Shown piece after piece: positions 1 through 8,421 of a stretch of 64,000 nucleotides of DNA; position 1 is the stretch's first letter; every line of letters starts with the position of its first letter. The notes beneath the pieces are model-generated. The model had not been told where the DNA came from. It ran no database searches and saw nothing but the letters and a program-made list of their open reading frames with translations. The stretch comes from Bradyrhizobium canariense (GTDB lineage: Bacteria > Pseudomonadota > Alphaproteobacteria > Rhizobiales > Xanthobacteraceae). The stretch covers positions 186,001 through 250,000 of the forward strand of contig NZ_JAFCKJ010000005.1 of assembly GCF_018130465.1 (NCBI RefSeq), given 5' to 3'. Position numbers and translations under genes: made by a program.

Positions 1-1
1 G

Positions 2-841
2 AACTTCACGCGTGCCGCGGAGGAATGCAACGTGACGCAGCCTTCGCTGACGCGCGCGATCAAGCAGCTCGAGGCCGAGCTCGGCGGCGATCTGTTTCGC
101 CGCGAACGGCCCGCAGCGCAATTGACCGAGCTTGGCCAGCGCATGCATCCGCTGCTGAAGCAGTGTTTTGACGCGGCCATCGGCGCACGCTCGCTCGCGT
201 CCTCGTTCCGAAGCGGGGAGATCGGAGCGCTCCGCATCGCACTGACGCATTCGATCGACCTGTCGCTGCTCATTCCTCATCTCAACCAGATCAGGCGGCA
301 GTTTAACCGGCTCGAATTTCGCTTCCTGCGCGGGACGAGCCGCGAGGTCGGCGAATTCCTGAAGAAAGGCGAGGCCGAGCTCGGCATCGCTGCCGAGATC
401 GACGAGGCCTGGGATCGGATCGACGTCTGGCCGCTGTTCACCGAGAGCTTCGAGCTAGTCGTCAGCGACGGACACCGGCTGGCAGGCCGCAGCAGCATCG
501 GATTGGACGATTTGCGCGCAGAGCAGCTGCTGAGCCGGGCATTCTGTGAGCATTCCGCCCGTATCTCTGCGAGCCTGCGCGAGCACGGTATCGATGTCGA
601 ACATAGCCACGAAGTTTCGAACGAGCACGACCTGATCGAGCTGGTCGAAGCCGACATCGGCGTCGCCATGGTGCCGCACACCTCGCCTGTGCCGGAGAGG
701 CTGACGCGCACTGCCGTCGCCGGGCTGGACGCCCGTCGCACCGTCAGCCTTTACGGGGTGGCCGGCCGGCAACGCACGGCAGTGGCCAATGCCGTGATGA
801 GCATGCTGCGCGGTGCGGATTGGCGCCAGATTGCGGGGTAG
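2..841 (+). CDS. LysR-family transcriptional regulator (5' end outside window)
   Basis: The open frame enters from the left edge already inside a winged helix-turn-helix (NFTRAAEECNVTQPSLTRAI), the classic LysR pattern, so the true start lies upstream of the window. An internal GTG at position 32 is not the start. The recognition helix and linker helix occupy the first 60 or so visible residues. The remaining 210 residues form the periplasmic-binding-protein-like effector domain, including the typical DIGVAMVP segment near the end. The protein should be a cytoplasmic DNA-binding regulator that senses a small molecule. Its target is probably the divergent neighbour outside the window, which cannot be seen. 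It converges on the peroxiredoxin-like gene with about 20 bp between stops. Confidence 0.9.
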   Translation, partial: NFTRAAEECNVTQPSLTRAIKQLEAELGGDLFRRERPAAQLTELGQRMHPLLKQCFDAAIGARSLASSFRSGEIGALRIALTHSIDLSLLIPHLNQIRRQFNRLEFRFLRGTSREVGEFLKKGEAELGIAAEIDEAWDRIDVWPLFTESFELVVSDGHRLAGRSSIGLDDLRAEQLLSRAFCEHSARISASLREHGIDVEHSHEVSNEHDLIELVEADIGVAMVPHTSPVPERLTRTAVAGLDARRTVSLYGVAGRQRTAVANAVMSMLRGADWRQIAG

Positions 842-862
842 CGGCAACGCTCGCTGCTTACC

Positions 863-1579
863 TTAGGACTCCCTGCTCGCGCCTTCCAACGCCTCGAGCA
901 GATCGTCGATTTCCATGCGCTTGCGGAAGTCCGGATCGACGAAGCGGGCTTTCACGAGACCGTCGCTACCGACGACGAACACGGCCGGGATCGGCAGCAT
1001 CCAGCCATCATTGCCGTGGAATTTCGCCATGTCCTGGTAGGACAACAGGCGCTGGATCTCGGCGCCAAGCCAGATCGCGAGATTGAGCGACAGCGCATAG
1101 CCATTGTCGAGATCGGTCAGGATCGGAAAGGGCGCGCCTGATTCGGCCTTGAGCTGCCTAGTATACTCCTGCGTCTCCGGCATGATCGCAACGATCTGCG
1201 CCCCCATGGCTCTGACGCGATCGAGCGTCTGGACCACGGCGCGGACATTGAGCCGGCAATAGGGGCACCAATGGCCGCGGAAGAACATCACCGCGACCGG
1301 GCCGCTCTCTAGCAGAGAGGACAGCGCGACAAGACGCCCGCTGTCGTCCGGCAGCATGAACGGCGGCATCGCGTCCCCAGGATGCGGCGCGGTCTCGCCG
1401 CCGCCGTTCCCGCCCAATCGCGCCACCAGACGATCGACCGCCTCGCCATAGGCCGGGAAGACATCGCGACTGGCATCGGCGTAGGCGCGGAGCTGTTCGT
1501 TCAGCGTGCCGTCCATGTCGCGGCAGCGCTGGAAAGCAAGCCTGAGCTGTTCGGCGTCGGCTGGCGAGAGAGACGTCAT
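863..1579 (-). CDS. Peroxiredoxin-like (AhpC/TSA) thioredoxin-fold protein
   Basis: A 238-residue protein with an N-terminal helical extension of about 65 residues, then a thioredoxin fold carrying the WCPYC redox motif after VMFFRGH. This is the pattern of AhpC/TSA-family peroxiredoxin-like proteins, which reduce peroxides with an active-site cysteine. Here the second cysteine in a CxxC arrangement suggests a thioredoxin-like disulfide cycle. No signal peptide is seen, so it should be cytoplasmic. An ATG at 1594 is in frame, but the ATG at 1579 has a GGAG six bases upstream and is preferred. The substrate is unknown. Confidence 0.8.
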   Translation of the reverse strand: MTSLSPADAEQLRLAFQRCRDMDGTLNEQLRAYADASRDVFPAYGEAVDRLVARLGGNGGGETAPHPGDAMPPFMLPDDSGRLVALSSLLESGPVAVMFFRGHWCPYCRLNVRAVVQTLDRVRAMGAQIVAIMPETQEYTRQLKAESGAPFPILTDLDNGYALSLNLAIWLGAEIQRLLSYQDMAKFHGNDGWMLPIPAVFVVGSDGLVKARFVDPDFRKRMEIDDLLEALEGASRES

Positions 1580-1661
1580 CTTCGGCTCCGGCATTCGTGA
1601 GGCGGATATTAGTTTCCCGGTTCGGCCGCCCGCAAGGGGCGGCCGCGATGCCAGGACCAGT

Positions 1662-1946
1662 TCAGTTCACGTAGAAATTGCCCGTCGGGTCCAGCCGCCC
1701 GGAGGTGGAATACAGCGATCCGTTGTCCATGAAGAAGACAGTATTGTCGGGCACCTTCTTGGCGCTCTTCATCATGGCCTCGTGGTTCTTCTCGGCCGGA
1801 GCCATGGCCATCGCCGACATCTTGCCGGGTCCACCATACATGTAGGCCATGCCGGCCTTGAAGTCCCATGTGGCCTCCGAGAAGGCCGATGTGGCGATGA
1901 CGGCGAATGCAGCGGTGGCAATCAAGGTCTTGGACAATTTCGTCAT
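1662..1946 (-). CDS. Small exported protein of unknown function
   Basis: A 94-residue protein with a clear Sec signal peptide (Lys-containing start, then a hydrophobic stretch ending near TSAFSEA). The mature part is about 70 residues, rich in Met and Lys, with no cysteine. I do not recognise the family. A CGGAGGAG ribosome site precedes the ATG at 1946. It is divergent from the exported cupin at 2189, with about 240 bp between their starts, so the two may share a regulatory region. The mature protein is probably periplasmic. Met/His-rich small periplasmic proteins can bind metals, but nothing here proves that. Confidence 0.6.
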   Translation of the reverse strand: MTKLSKTLIATAAFAVIATSAFSEATWDFKAGMAYMYGGPGKMSAMAMAPAEKNHEAMMKSAKKVPDNTVFFMDNGSLYSTSGRLDPTGNFYVN

Positions 1947-2188
1947 GAGACGCTCCTCCGGATTGATGTGAACGCCCGCCAATCGGGCGCCTTGCCATCG
2001 AACGCCGAGAGCTGGGGAAGCGGAAATGCCGATCCCCAATCGGTTCGATAGCAAGCGCGTATCGGGCCCGATAGCGCCGGGCTATCGCAGCGAGAGCGAA
2101 AGGGCATTTCAGAACGAGCGCCCTCTCGACGAAAGTCCCGACATAGCCGGCGACCATCGCGGTTGCGGCCAACACAGGAGACGTCCCG

Positions 2189-2671
2189 ATGTTCAAGCAT
2201 CACACATTGTCGTGCATGGTCCGGCCCGGCCTTGCCATCCTCGGTGCGCTGGCGCTCTCGACGCAGCCAGTCTCTGCCGGCGAATGCCCGGCCGATAAGA
2301 TCAAGCCGAACGCGCAGCAGATGGTCGACTACAAGCCGGTCGGCGTCACCGACGTCACGCTCGGTGCCATCGACCTTGGCAAGCAGCCGGCACACATCGA
2401 GGGCCGCGAGTTGCGCTTCCGCAAGCTGACCATCGAGCCCGGCGGCATCGTGCCCTGGCACAGCCATGACGACCGCCCTGCCCTGATCTTCGTGCAGCAA
2501 GGCGAGATTGTCGAACACGCCTCCAACTGTGTCGATCCGATCGTGCACAAGGCCGGCGATATCCGCCCCGAGGTCTACGGCACCTCGCACTGGTGGAAGA
2601 ACCTCGGCAAGGAAACGGTCATTCTCTATGTCGGCGACGTCCGCCAGGACCCGCACGACCACAACATGTAA
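2189..2671 (+). CDS. Exported cupin-domain protein
   Basis: A 160-residue protein with an N-terminal signal peptide ending near SVSAGE, followed by a single cupin barrel. The first cupin motif is visible as PGGIVPWHSHDDRP, with the HxH metal ligands. The second half holds GDIRPEVYGTSHWWKN, a plausible second cupin motif. Cupins bind a divalent metal and act as dioxygenases, isomerases or binding proteins. The export signal places this one in the periplasm. A CAGGAG ribosome site precedes the start. The MFS transporter begins about 100 bp downstream on the same strand, so co-transcription is likely. The substrate is not predictable. Confidence 0.75.
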   Translation: MFKHHTLSCMVRPGLAILGALALSTQPVSAGECPADKIKPNAQQMVDYKPVGVTDVTLGAIDLGKQPAHIEGRELRFRKLTIEPGGIVPWHSHDDRPALIFVQQGEIVEHASNCVDPIVHKAGDIRPEVYGTSHWWKNLGKETVILYVGDVRQDPHDHNM

Positions 2672-2774
2672 CGAGCGCGCCCCACCTCAGCGCACTCGTT
2701 ACCGGACGGCGACCGGAATCCCCCGTGCCATCAGGCGTGCCGGGCGCCGCTTCCATCACAGGAGACGCCATGCC

Positions 2775-3977
2775 ATGACCGGCCTGTCCGCGCCCATCAA
2801 GCAGAGCGCGATGACGATGAGTGGGCATTCCCCGGGGCTCATGCTTCGCTCTCTCGTCATCGGCTTGACCGCCTTCCTGACCGTCGTCGACCTGTTCGCG
2901 ACACAGGCGATCCTGCCCTCGCTGACACGTCACTACGGCGTCACACCAGCAGCGATGAGCTTGGCCGTCAACGCCAGCACGTTCGGCATGGCCGTCGCAG
3001 GCCTCGTCGTCGGCTTTTTCAGCCCGCACATCGACAGGCGGACCGGCATCCTGCTCAGCCTGACCCTTCTCGCGATTCCGACGAGCCTGCTGGCGACTGC
3101 GCCCAATCTTGCCGTCTTCACCGGCCTGCGGGTCGTGCAAGGCCTCTGCATGGCATCTGCCTTCGCGTTGACATTGGCTCATCTCGGCGAGCAATGCAGC
3201 GCAATGGACGCCGGCGGCGCTTTTGCCGCCTACATCACGGGAAACGTCGCCAGCAATCTCGTCGGCCGGCTGGTCTCGGCCGCGATCGCCGACGGCCTGG
3301 GCCTGGCATGGAATTTCTATTTCTTCGCAGCCCTCAATCTGGCCGGCGCCGCGCTGGTCTATTTCACCCTCGCGCGCGTACAGCCGATAGGTGCAATGAC
3401 GCCGACGGCATCGGCGTTTGCCGCCACGATCGCACAGTGGCAGGATCCACGGCTGCGTGCCGCCTACGGCATCGGCTTCTGCATCCTGTTCGCATTTATC
3501 GGCACCTTCACATTTGTCAATTTCGTTCTGGTTCGGCCACCGGTGTCGCTGGGCATGATGGAGCTCGGCTTCGTTTACTTCGTCTTCCTGCCGTCGGTGG
3601 TCACGACGTTGCTGGCCGGCAAGGTGGCATCGCGCCTCGGAACGCGTCCGACGATCTGGGGCTCGCTCGCCATCGCCGGGATCGGCTTGCCGCTGATGCT
3701 GGCCCCACACCTGGGCGAGGTCCTCGCTGGGATGGTTCTGGTCGGCGTCGGCACCTTTTCCGCGCAAGCCGCCGCGACAGGATTCGTAGGACAGGCTGCG
3801 CCTGAAAACCGCGGCATCGCCAGCGGCACCTATCTCGCCTGCTATTTCTGCGGCGGGCTCATCGGCACGGCCGTCCTCGGCCGGCTGTTCGACGCATATG
3901 GCTGGCATGCCTGCGTGGCCGGGGTGGGCCTGGCGCTCGCGGCTGCGGCCCTGCTGACGCTCGCCTTGAAGCGCTAG
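2775..3977 (+). CDS. MFS transporter (drug/proton-antiporter type)
   Basis: A 400-residue inner-membrane protein with roughly twelve hydrophobic segments, the usual size for the 12-helix major facilitator family. The loop after helix 2 contains SPHIDRRTG, a degenerate form of the MFS motif A. The start at 2775 follows a CAGGAG site. An overlapping ATG at 2770 is in another frame. It probably exports a small molecule and lies just downstream of the exported cupin. Its stop codon overlaps the stop of fixS on the other strand inside a perfect palindrome, leaving no intergenic space. The substrate is unknown. Confidence 0.8.
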   Translation: MTGLSAPIKQSAMTMSGHSPGLMLRSLVIGLTAFLTVVDLFATQAILPSLTRHYGVTPAAMSLAVNASTFGMAVAGLVVGFFSPHIDRRTGILLSLTLLAIPTSLLATAPNLAVFTGLRVVQGLCMASAFALTLAHLGEQCSAMDAGGAFAAYITGNVASNLVGRLVSAAIADGLGLAWNFYFFAALNLAGAALVYFTLARVQPIGAMTPTASAFAATIAQWQDPRLRAAYGIGFCILFAFIGTFTFVNFVLVRPPVSLGMMELGFVYFVFLPSVVTTLLAGKVASRLGTRPTIWGSLAIAGIGLPLMLAPHLGEVLAGMVLVGVGTFSAQAAATGFVGQAAPENRGIASGTYLACYFCGGLIGTAVLGRLFDAYGWHACVAGVGLALAAAALLTLALKR

Positions 3978-4141
3978 CGCTTGGCCGGCGCCTCCCGCGG
4001 CGGCTCGTCGTCGGCGATGGCGCGCCAGGCGGCGCCGTCGAGATCGTCGTACTGGCCGCTCCGGAGCGACCAGAGGAAGGCGACGAGACCGGCGAGACCG
4101 AGCATCAGCGCCAGCGGCACCAGGATGACCAGGATTTCCAT
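3974..4141 (-). CDS. fixS: Cbb3 oxidase assembly protein FixS/CcoS
   Basis: A 55-residue protein with one N-terminal membrane helix (EILVILVPLALMLGL) and a short charged cytoplasmic tail containing LRSGQYDDLDGAAWR. This is the conserved CcoS/FixS pattern. CcoS is needed for cofactor insertion (heme and copper) into the cbb3-type cytochrome oxidase. Its ATG shares one base with the stop of fixI, so the two genes are translationally coupled. It is the last gene of fixGHIS. Confidence 0.92.
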   Translation of the reverse strand: MEILVILVPLALMLGLAGLVAFLWSLRSGQYDDLDGAAWRAIADDEPPREAPAKR

Positions 4142-6333
4142 CACTCTATCTCCCGCGAGGCGCTGCGCGCCCGCAGCGAATTCAGCATCACCAGGATCGA
4201 CGATCCGCTCATGGCGGCAGCCGCGATCAGGGGCGTCACGACGCCGCTGATCGCGACCGGCACCGCGAGGACGTTGTAGCCGATCGCAAGCCAGAGATTT
4301 TGCCGCATCAAGCGCAGCGCCTTGCGCGAAGCGTCGATTGCGGCAACGACCGGGGCCAGCGGTCGGCCGAGGAAGACGAGATCGGCGGTCGCCTGGCTCA
4401 AATGCGCGGCCGAGATCGGCGACATCGAGACATGGGCCGCCGCCAGTGAGGGCGCATCGTTCATGCCGTCGCCGACCATCAGGACCTTCATGCCCCGCTG
4501 CTTCAATACCTCGATCCGCGCGATCTTGTCGGCCGGCGTCACCCCGGCGCGCCATTCGGAGATACCCAGCGCGTGGGCCGCTGCTATCACCGCCGGTTCA
4601 CGGTCGCCGGAGAGAATCTCGATGCCGATATTGCGCGCCTTGAGCGCCGCGATCACAGCCTGCGCATCGGGACGGAGGCCCTGGCGCACAGAGAGGATGA
4701 ATTTTTCACTGCCCTTGCTGAAAGCCACGACGGAGGCTTCGGGATCGAGATTTGTCACGTCCGAGACCAGCGTCTCGGCGCCGCAGAAAGACGGACGGCC
4801 GAGGCGAATCTCGACGCCATCGACCACAGCGCGCACGCCCTGGCCGGCCTCCTCGACCGCGCCAACGATCGGCGACCTGGCGTCGGAGGCCTGCGCGACC
4901 GCGGCGGCGACCGGATGATGGCTCGACAGCGCGAGCCGCCCGGCAAGCTCGAAGACATCAGCGGGGATATCGGCCGCATTCATCACTTCGAGATCAGGCA
5001 GCGTCAGCGTGCCGGTCTTGTCGAAGATGACGTGATCGGCTTCCGCCAGACGCTCGATGGCATCGCCGGAATTAAGCAGGACGCCCGCCTTGAACATCGC
5101 GCCCGAGGCCACTGTCTGCACCGTCGGAATGGCGAGCCCGAGCGCGCAGGGACAGGTGATGATCAGCACCGCGACGCCGGTCACGATCGCATCATGCCAG
5201 CCCGCGCCCGCGATGACCCAGCCGAGGATGGTGACGAGCGCGGTGGCATGCACCACCGGCGCGTAGAGTCGCGAGGCGCGGTCGGCGAGCCGCATGTAGC
5301 GCGAGCGCGCCTGCAGCGCATTGTCGAGCAGCCGCGTGATCTCGGCGAGCAGCGTCGCCTCGGACGCCGCCGAGACCCGCACCCGCAAGGTGCCCGAGAT
5401 GTTCATCGATCCCGCATAGACCGGCGTGCCCTGCCCGGCCGTGACGTAGAGCGTCTCGCCGGTGATCAGGCTCTGGTCGATCTCGGATCGGCCCTCGATC
5501 ACGGTGCCGTCGACGGCGCAGCGCTCGCCGGGCCTGAGCAGCACGATGTCGCCGGGATGGATCGCGGCCACCGGCACCTGGGATATCTCGTCAGGCCCGA
5601 CGAACTTGGCCGCGGTCTCTGCTTTGAGCGCGGCGAGATTGCCCGCGACCGCACGGGTCCTCCGCCGCATGTTCTGGTCGAGGACGCGCCCGACCAGGAG
5701 GAAAGTGAGCAGCATGATCGCCGCGTCGAAATAGGCGTGCTCGGCGTGGTTGATGGTCTCGACCACGGACATGCCCAGCGCAAGGCACACCCCGATCGAG
5801 ATCGGGACGTCCATGTTGGTGGTCCTGGCCGACAGCGCGCGCCAGGCCGAGCGGAAGAACGGCTGGCCGGCATAGGCCGCCGCCGGCAGCGCGATCAGCG
5901 CCGACAGCCAGTGGAAGAAATCGCGCTGCTCCGGCAGCATGTCCGAGACGTTGCCGGACCACACCGGGATCGACAGCATCATCACGTTCATGGTGGCGAA
6001 CGCGGCGACGCCGAGGCAGCGCAACAGGAAGCGCGATTCCGCGACCTCGGTCGCCTCCGCGCTCTCGGTCTCGTAAGGATAGGCCTTGTAGCCGAGCTCT
6101 TCGAGGCGATCGATGAAGCGGGCCGGATCGAGCGTGCCCGCCTTCCATTCCAGCGCAACGCGCCGATCGGTGAGGTTCACGCGCGCCAGCGTGACGTCGG
6201 GAAGCGCGGACAGCCCGCGCTCGATCTTGGCCATGCAGCCGGCGCAGTGAACGCCCTCGACCGCGAGATCGATGTGCTGGACGCCCTCGCCCGCAGTCCG
6301 GACGTAATGCGAAAAGTCCCGCGTGACGTGCAT
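4141..6333 (-). CDS. fixI: Copper-transporting P1B-type ATPase FixI/CcoI
   Basis: A 730-residue inner-membrane copper pump that supplies copper for cbb3 oxidase assembly. Visible parts are an N-terminal metal-binding domain (GVHCAGC, Cys30/Cys33), membrane helices with the CPC copper site in ITCPCALGL, the phosphorylation motif DKTGT, and the hinge motif GDGMNDAP near the C-terminus. Length and order match CcoI/FixI. The ATG at 6333 begins 11 bp after the fixH stop. An in-frame upstream extension overlaps fixH and is not the start. It lies between fixH and fixS in the fixGHIS operon and should be induced at low oxygen through the FixK box at 8368. Confidence 0.95.
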   Translation of the reverse strand: MHVTRDFSHYVRTAGEGVQHIDLAVEGVHCAGCMAKIERGLSALPDVTLARVNLTDRRVALEWKAGTLDPARFIDRLEELGYKAYPYETESAEATEVAESRFLLRCLGVAAFATMNVMMLSIPVWSGNVSDMLPEQRDFFHWLSALIALPAAAYAGQPFFRSAWRALSARTTNMDVPISIGVCLALGMSVVETINHAEHAYFDAAIMLLTFLLVGRVLDQNMRRRTRAVAGNLAALKAETAAKFVGPDEISQVPVAAIHPGDIVLLRPGERCAVDGTVIEGRSEIDQSLITGETLYVTAGQGTPVYAGSMNISGTLRVRVSAASEATLLAEITRLLDNALQARSRYMRLADRASRLYAPVVHATALVTILGWVIAGAGWHDAIVTGVAVLIITCPCALGLAIPTVQTVASGAMFKAGVLLNSGDAIERLAEADHVIFDKTGTLTLPDLEVMNAADIPADVFELAGRLALSSHHPVAAAVAQASDARSPIVGAVEEAGQGVRAVVDGVEIRLGRPSFCGAETLVSDVTNLDPEASVVAFSKGSEKFILSVRQGLRPDAQAVIAALKARNIGIEILSGDREPAVIAAAHALGISEWRAGVTPADKIARIEVLKQRGMKVLMVGDGMNDAPSLAAAHVSMSPISAAHLSQATADLVFLGRPLAPVVAAIDASRKALRLMRQNLWLAIGYNVLAVPVAISGVVTPLIAAAAMSGSSILVMLNSLRARSASREIE

Positions 6334-6344
6334 GACAAAATCCT

Positions 6345-6830
6345 TCAGTTCAGGATCACTCGGTTGCGCGACATGAACACGCGCGTTCCCCGCGCCTCGC
6401 CCTCGATCACCAGATCCCACTGGCCCGGCGCGACCGATGCGGCATCGCCGCGATAGAGGCCGATGCCGGCCTCCGAGAGCTCGACGGCGAGATCGGCGCG
6501 CTTGTCGGTCGGCCGCTCCAGGCGGCCGGCGAACTTCAGTCCGGCGATCGGCTGGCCGCTCGCGTCGCGCGCCTCGACCTGAAGCACGGCGCCGCCATCG
6601 GCGCGGCGCTCGATATGGGCGTTGACCTTCCATTTGCGCGCGGTCTGGTCCAGCGCCGCCGAGATCTCGCGGTCATAGGCGAGCCCTGCGGCATAGGGAC
6701 TGTCGACGTCCGTGCCTGGCAGCGTCGCGATCGCGAGCTTCATCATGGTCACGTTGACGCCGATCACGACGCCGAAGAAGGCGACCAGCATCAGAAACAC
6801 CTTGGTTCCGGTCAGCGGCTTGGTTGCCAT
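6345..6830 (-). CDS. fixH: FixH/CcoH cbb3 oxidase assembly protein
   Basis: A 161-residue protein with one N-terminal membrane helix (VFLMLVAFFGVVIGVNVTMM) and a periplasmic FixH domain containing SPYAAGLAYDREI, typical of the family. FixH/CcoH interacts with cbb3 subunits and the copper ATPase during assembly. It begins 15 bp after fixG and ends 11 bp before fixI, so it is part of the fixGHIS operon. Length is normal for the family. Confidence 0.93.
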   Translation of the reverse strand: MATKPLTGTKVFLMLVAFFGVVIGVNVTMMKLAIATLPGTDVDSPYAAGLAYDREISAALDQTARKWKVNAHIERRADGGAVLQVEARDASGQPIAGLKFAGRLERPTDKRADLAVELSEAGIGLYRGDAASVAPGQWDLVIEGEARGTRVFMSRNRVILN

Positions 6831-6845
6831 GGCAGGCTCCTGATC

Positions 6846-8312
6846 CTAGGGCGCGACGAAATTGTCGGTGGCGCTGGCGACTTCGCCGAGGCCGATATCG
6901 GTGACGTGAAAGCGAACCGGGATCGACTTTTCCGGATTGCCCTCCGCCGGCGCGGTCACGAGCAGCCGGAGCTCGCTGGTGGAGTCGCGCGGAACCACGA
7001 TCATCGGCCGGTCCGGCGTCACGGAATCGATACCGATGACATGGATCGTCGCATTGACCGGACCGTTCGCGTCGATCGCAATGACGCGGTCGTAACCGCT
7101 CTTGTTGAGCAGCCGCACGGTGTAGGCGTTGCGGATCGAGCCGTCGCTGAGCCTGACCGCGACCGGGTTGCGGTCGTGCAACACGTTGACGTCGAGCAGG
7201 CTGCGGGTCGCCAGCGTATAGATCATGATGCCGCCGACCGCCGCGATGATCGCGCTGTAGGCGACGGTGCGGGCCCGGACGATGCGGTAGATCGGCGCCT
7301 TGCCTTCCTGGCGGCGCTGGATGTTGACGTCGTTGTCATAGCCGATCAGCCGCTTCGGCCGGCCGATCTTCGTCATCACGTTGTCGCAAGCGTCGATGCA
7401 GAGCCCGCACTGGATGCATTCGAGCTGCGGTCCATTGCGGATGTCGATGCCGGTCGGACAAACGGCGACGCATTGATAGCAGTCGACGCAGTCGCCGACT
7501 TGCTCGCCGAGCGCGCGCAGCTCGATCGCCTTCTTGACCGAAGTACGCTTCTCGCCGCGATCGTAACGATAGGTAACGTTGAGCGCCCATTCGTCGGTGA
7601 GCGCGGCCTGGATCCGCGGCCACGGACACATATAGGTGCAGACCTGCTCGCGCATGAAGCCGGCGAGCACGTAGGTCGTAGCAGTCAGGATGCCGATCCA
7701 GATATAGGCGATCATCGGCGCCTGGAAGGTGACGAGTTCCTTGACCAGCGTCGGTGCGTCGTTGAAATAGAGCACCCAGGCGCCGCCGGTCCACCACCCG
7801 ATCAAGAGCCAGATCGAATGCTTGAGCACGATCTCGGAGATGCGCTCCAGCTTCATCGGATCGGACGATTTGTCCTTCTTCATCCGCTCGCGCCGATCGC
7901 CCTCGATCAGCCGTTCGACCGCATAGAACAGGTCGGTCCACACCGTCTGCGGACAGAGATAGCCGCACCAGATGCGGCCGCCGACCGAGTTCATCAGGAA
8001 TAGCGCCACCGCTGCCACGATCAGCAGGCCGGTGAAGTAGTAGACCTCCTGCGGCCACAGCTCGATGAAGAAGAAATAGAACCGGCTGTTGGGAAGATCG
8101 ATCAGCACCGCCTGGCTGGGAGCACCGAGGCCGCGGTTCCAGCGCACGAACGGCAGGAAGTAATAGACGCCGAGGCAGAACGCCATCAGGCCCCATTTGA
8201 TCCGACGGAAGGTGCCGGAGATGCTCTGGGGATAGACTTTCTTCTGGGCCACATAGAGCGGCCCGTTGTCATCGTCTAATGGGAGCTCTTTCGGGTTCAC
8301 GGTCCTGTTCAT
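6846..8312 (-). CDS. fixG: FixG/CcoG polyferredoxin-type membrane protein
   Basis: A 488-residue inner-membrane protein. Several hydrophobic segments in the first 200 residues are followed by two 4Fe-4S motifs (CVDCYQCVAVCP and CIQCGLCIDACD), another helix and a C-terminal immunoglobulin-like periplasmic domain. This is the standard FixG/CcoG layout. In other bacteria CcoG is reported to act in copper reduction or supply for cbb3 oxidase. It is the first gene of fixGHIS and has its own FixK box and a preceding hairpin, so it can be transcribed apart from ccoNOQP. Confidence 0.95.
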   Translation of the reverse strand: MNRTVNPKELPLDDDNGPLYVAQKKVYPQSISGTFRRIKWGLMAFCLGVYYFLPFVRWNRGLGAPSQAVLIDLPNSRFYFFFIELWPQEVYYFTGLLIVAAVALFLMNSVGGRIWCGYLCPQTVWTDLFYAVERLIEGDRRERMKKDKSSDPMKLERISEIVLKHSIWLLIGWWTGGAWVLYFNDAPTLVKELVTFQAPMIAYIWIGILTATTYVLAGFMREQVCTYMCPWPRIQAALTDEWALNVTYRYDRGEKRTSVKKAIELRALGEQVGDCVDCYQCVAVCPTGIDIRNGPQLECIQCGLCIDACDNVMTKIGRPKRLIGYDNDVNIQRRQEGKAPIYRIVRARTVAYSAIIAAVGGIMIYTLATRSLLDVNVLHDRNPVAVRLSDGSIRNAYTVRLLNKSGYDRVIAIDANGPVNATIHVIGIDSVTPDRPMIVVPRDSTSELRLLVTAPAEGNPEKSIPVRFHVTDIGLGEVASATDNFVAP

Positions 8313-8367
8313 CGCCTGGCGCTTTCGAGAGGTGCGATAAAACCTAGACCGGACACCGCCGCGTCAG

Positions 8368-8381
8368 TTGATCCAGCGCAA
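8368..8381 (-). promoter_or_regulatory. FixK/FNR-type box upstream of fixG
   Basis: Read on the minus strand the site is TTGCGCTGGATCAA, which fits the Bradyrhizobium FixK2 pattern of a TTG half-site and a CAA half-site in 14 bp. It lies 56 bp upstream of the fixG start. This suggests direct activation of fixGHIS by the FixK2 protein encoded at 16322. Confidence 0.75.
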
Positions 8382-8407
8382 GCGGGGGCGTTTTTATTCG
8401 CCCCCGC
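8382..8407 (-). terminator. Hairpin between ccoP and fixG
   Basis: A perfect 9-bp GC stem (GCGGGGGCG and its complement) with an 8-base A/T loop lies just after ccoP. It abuts the FixK box of fixG. No T-run follows on the minus strand, so it may be a partial terminator or an RNA-stabilising 3' end for ccoNOQP rather than a strong intrinsic terminator. Confidence 0.6.
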
Positions 8408-8421
8408 CTGTCCCGGATTGG

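Noticed and set aside
2619-3908. Long open frame opposite the MFS gene
   Set aside because: It is antisense to a clear membrane transporter, lacks a family pattern and has Arg/Gln-rich composition typical of shadow frames in high-GC DNA.
4573-6456. Long open frame opposite fixI
   Set aside because: It mirrors the well-supported copper ATPase and has no recognisable motif or ribosome site.
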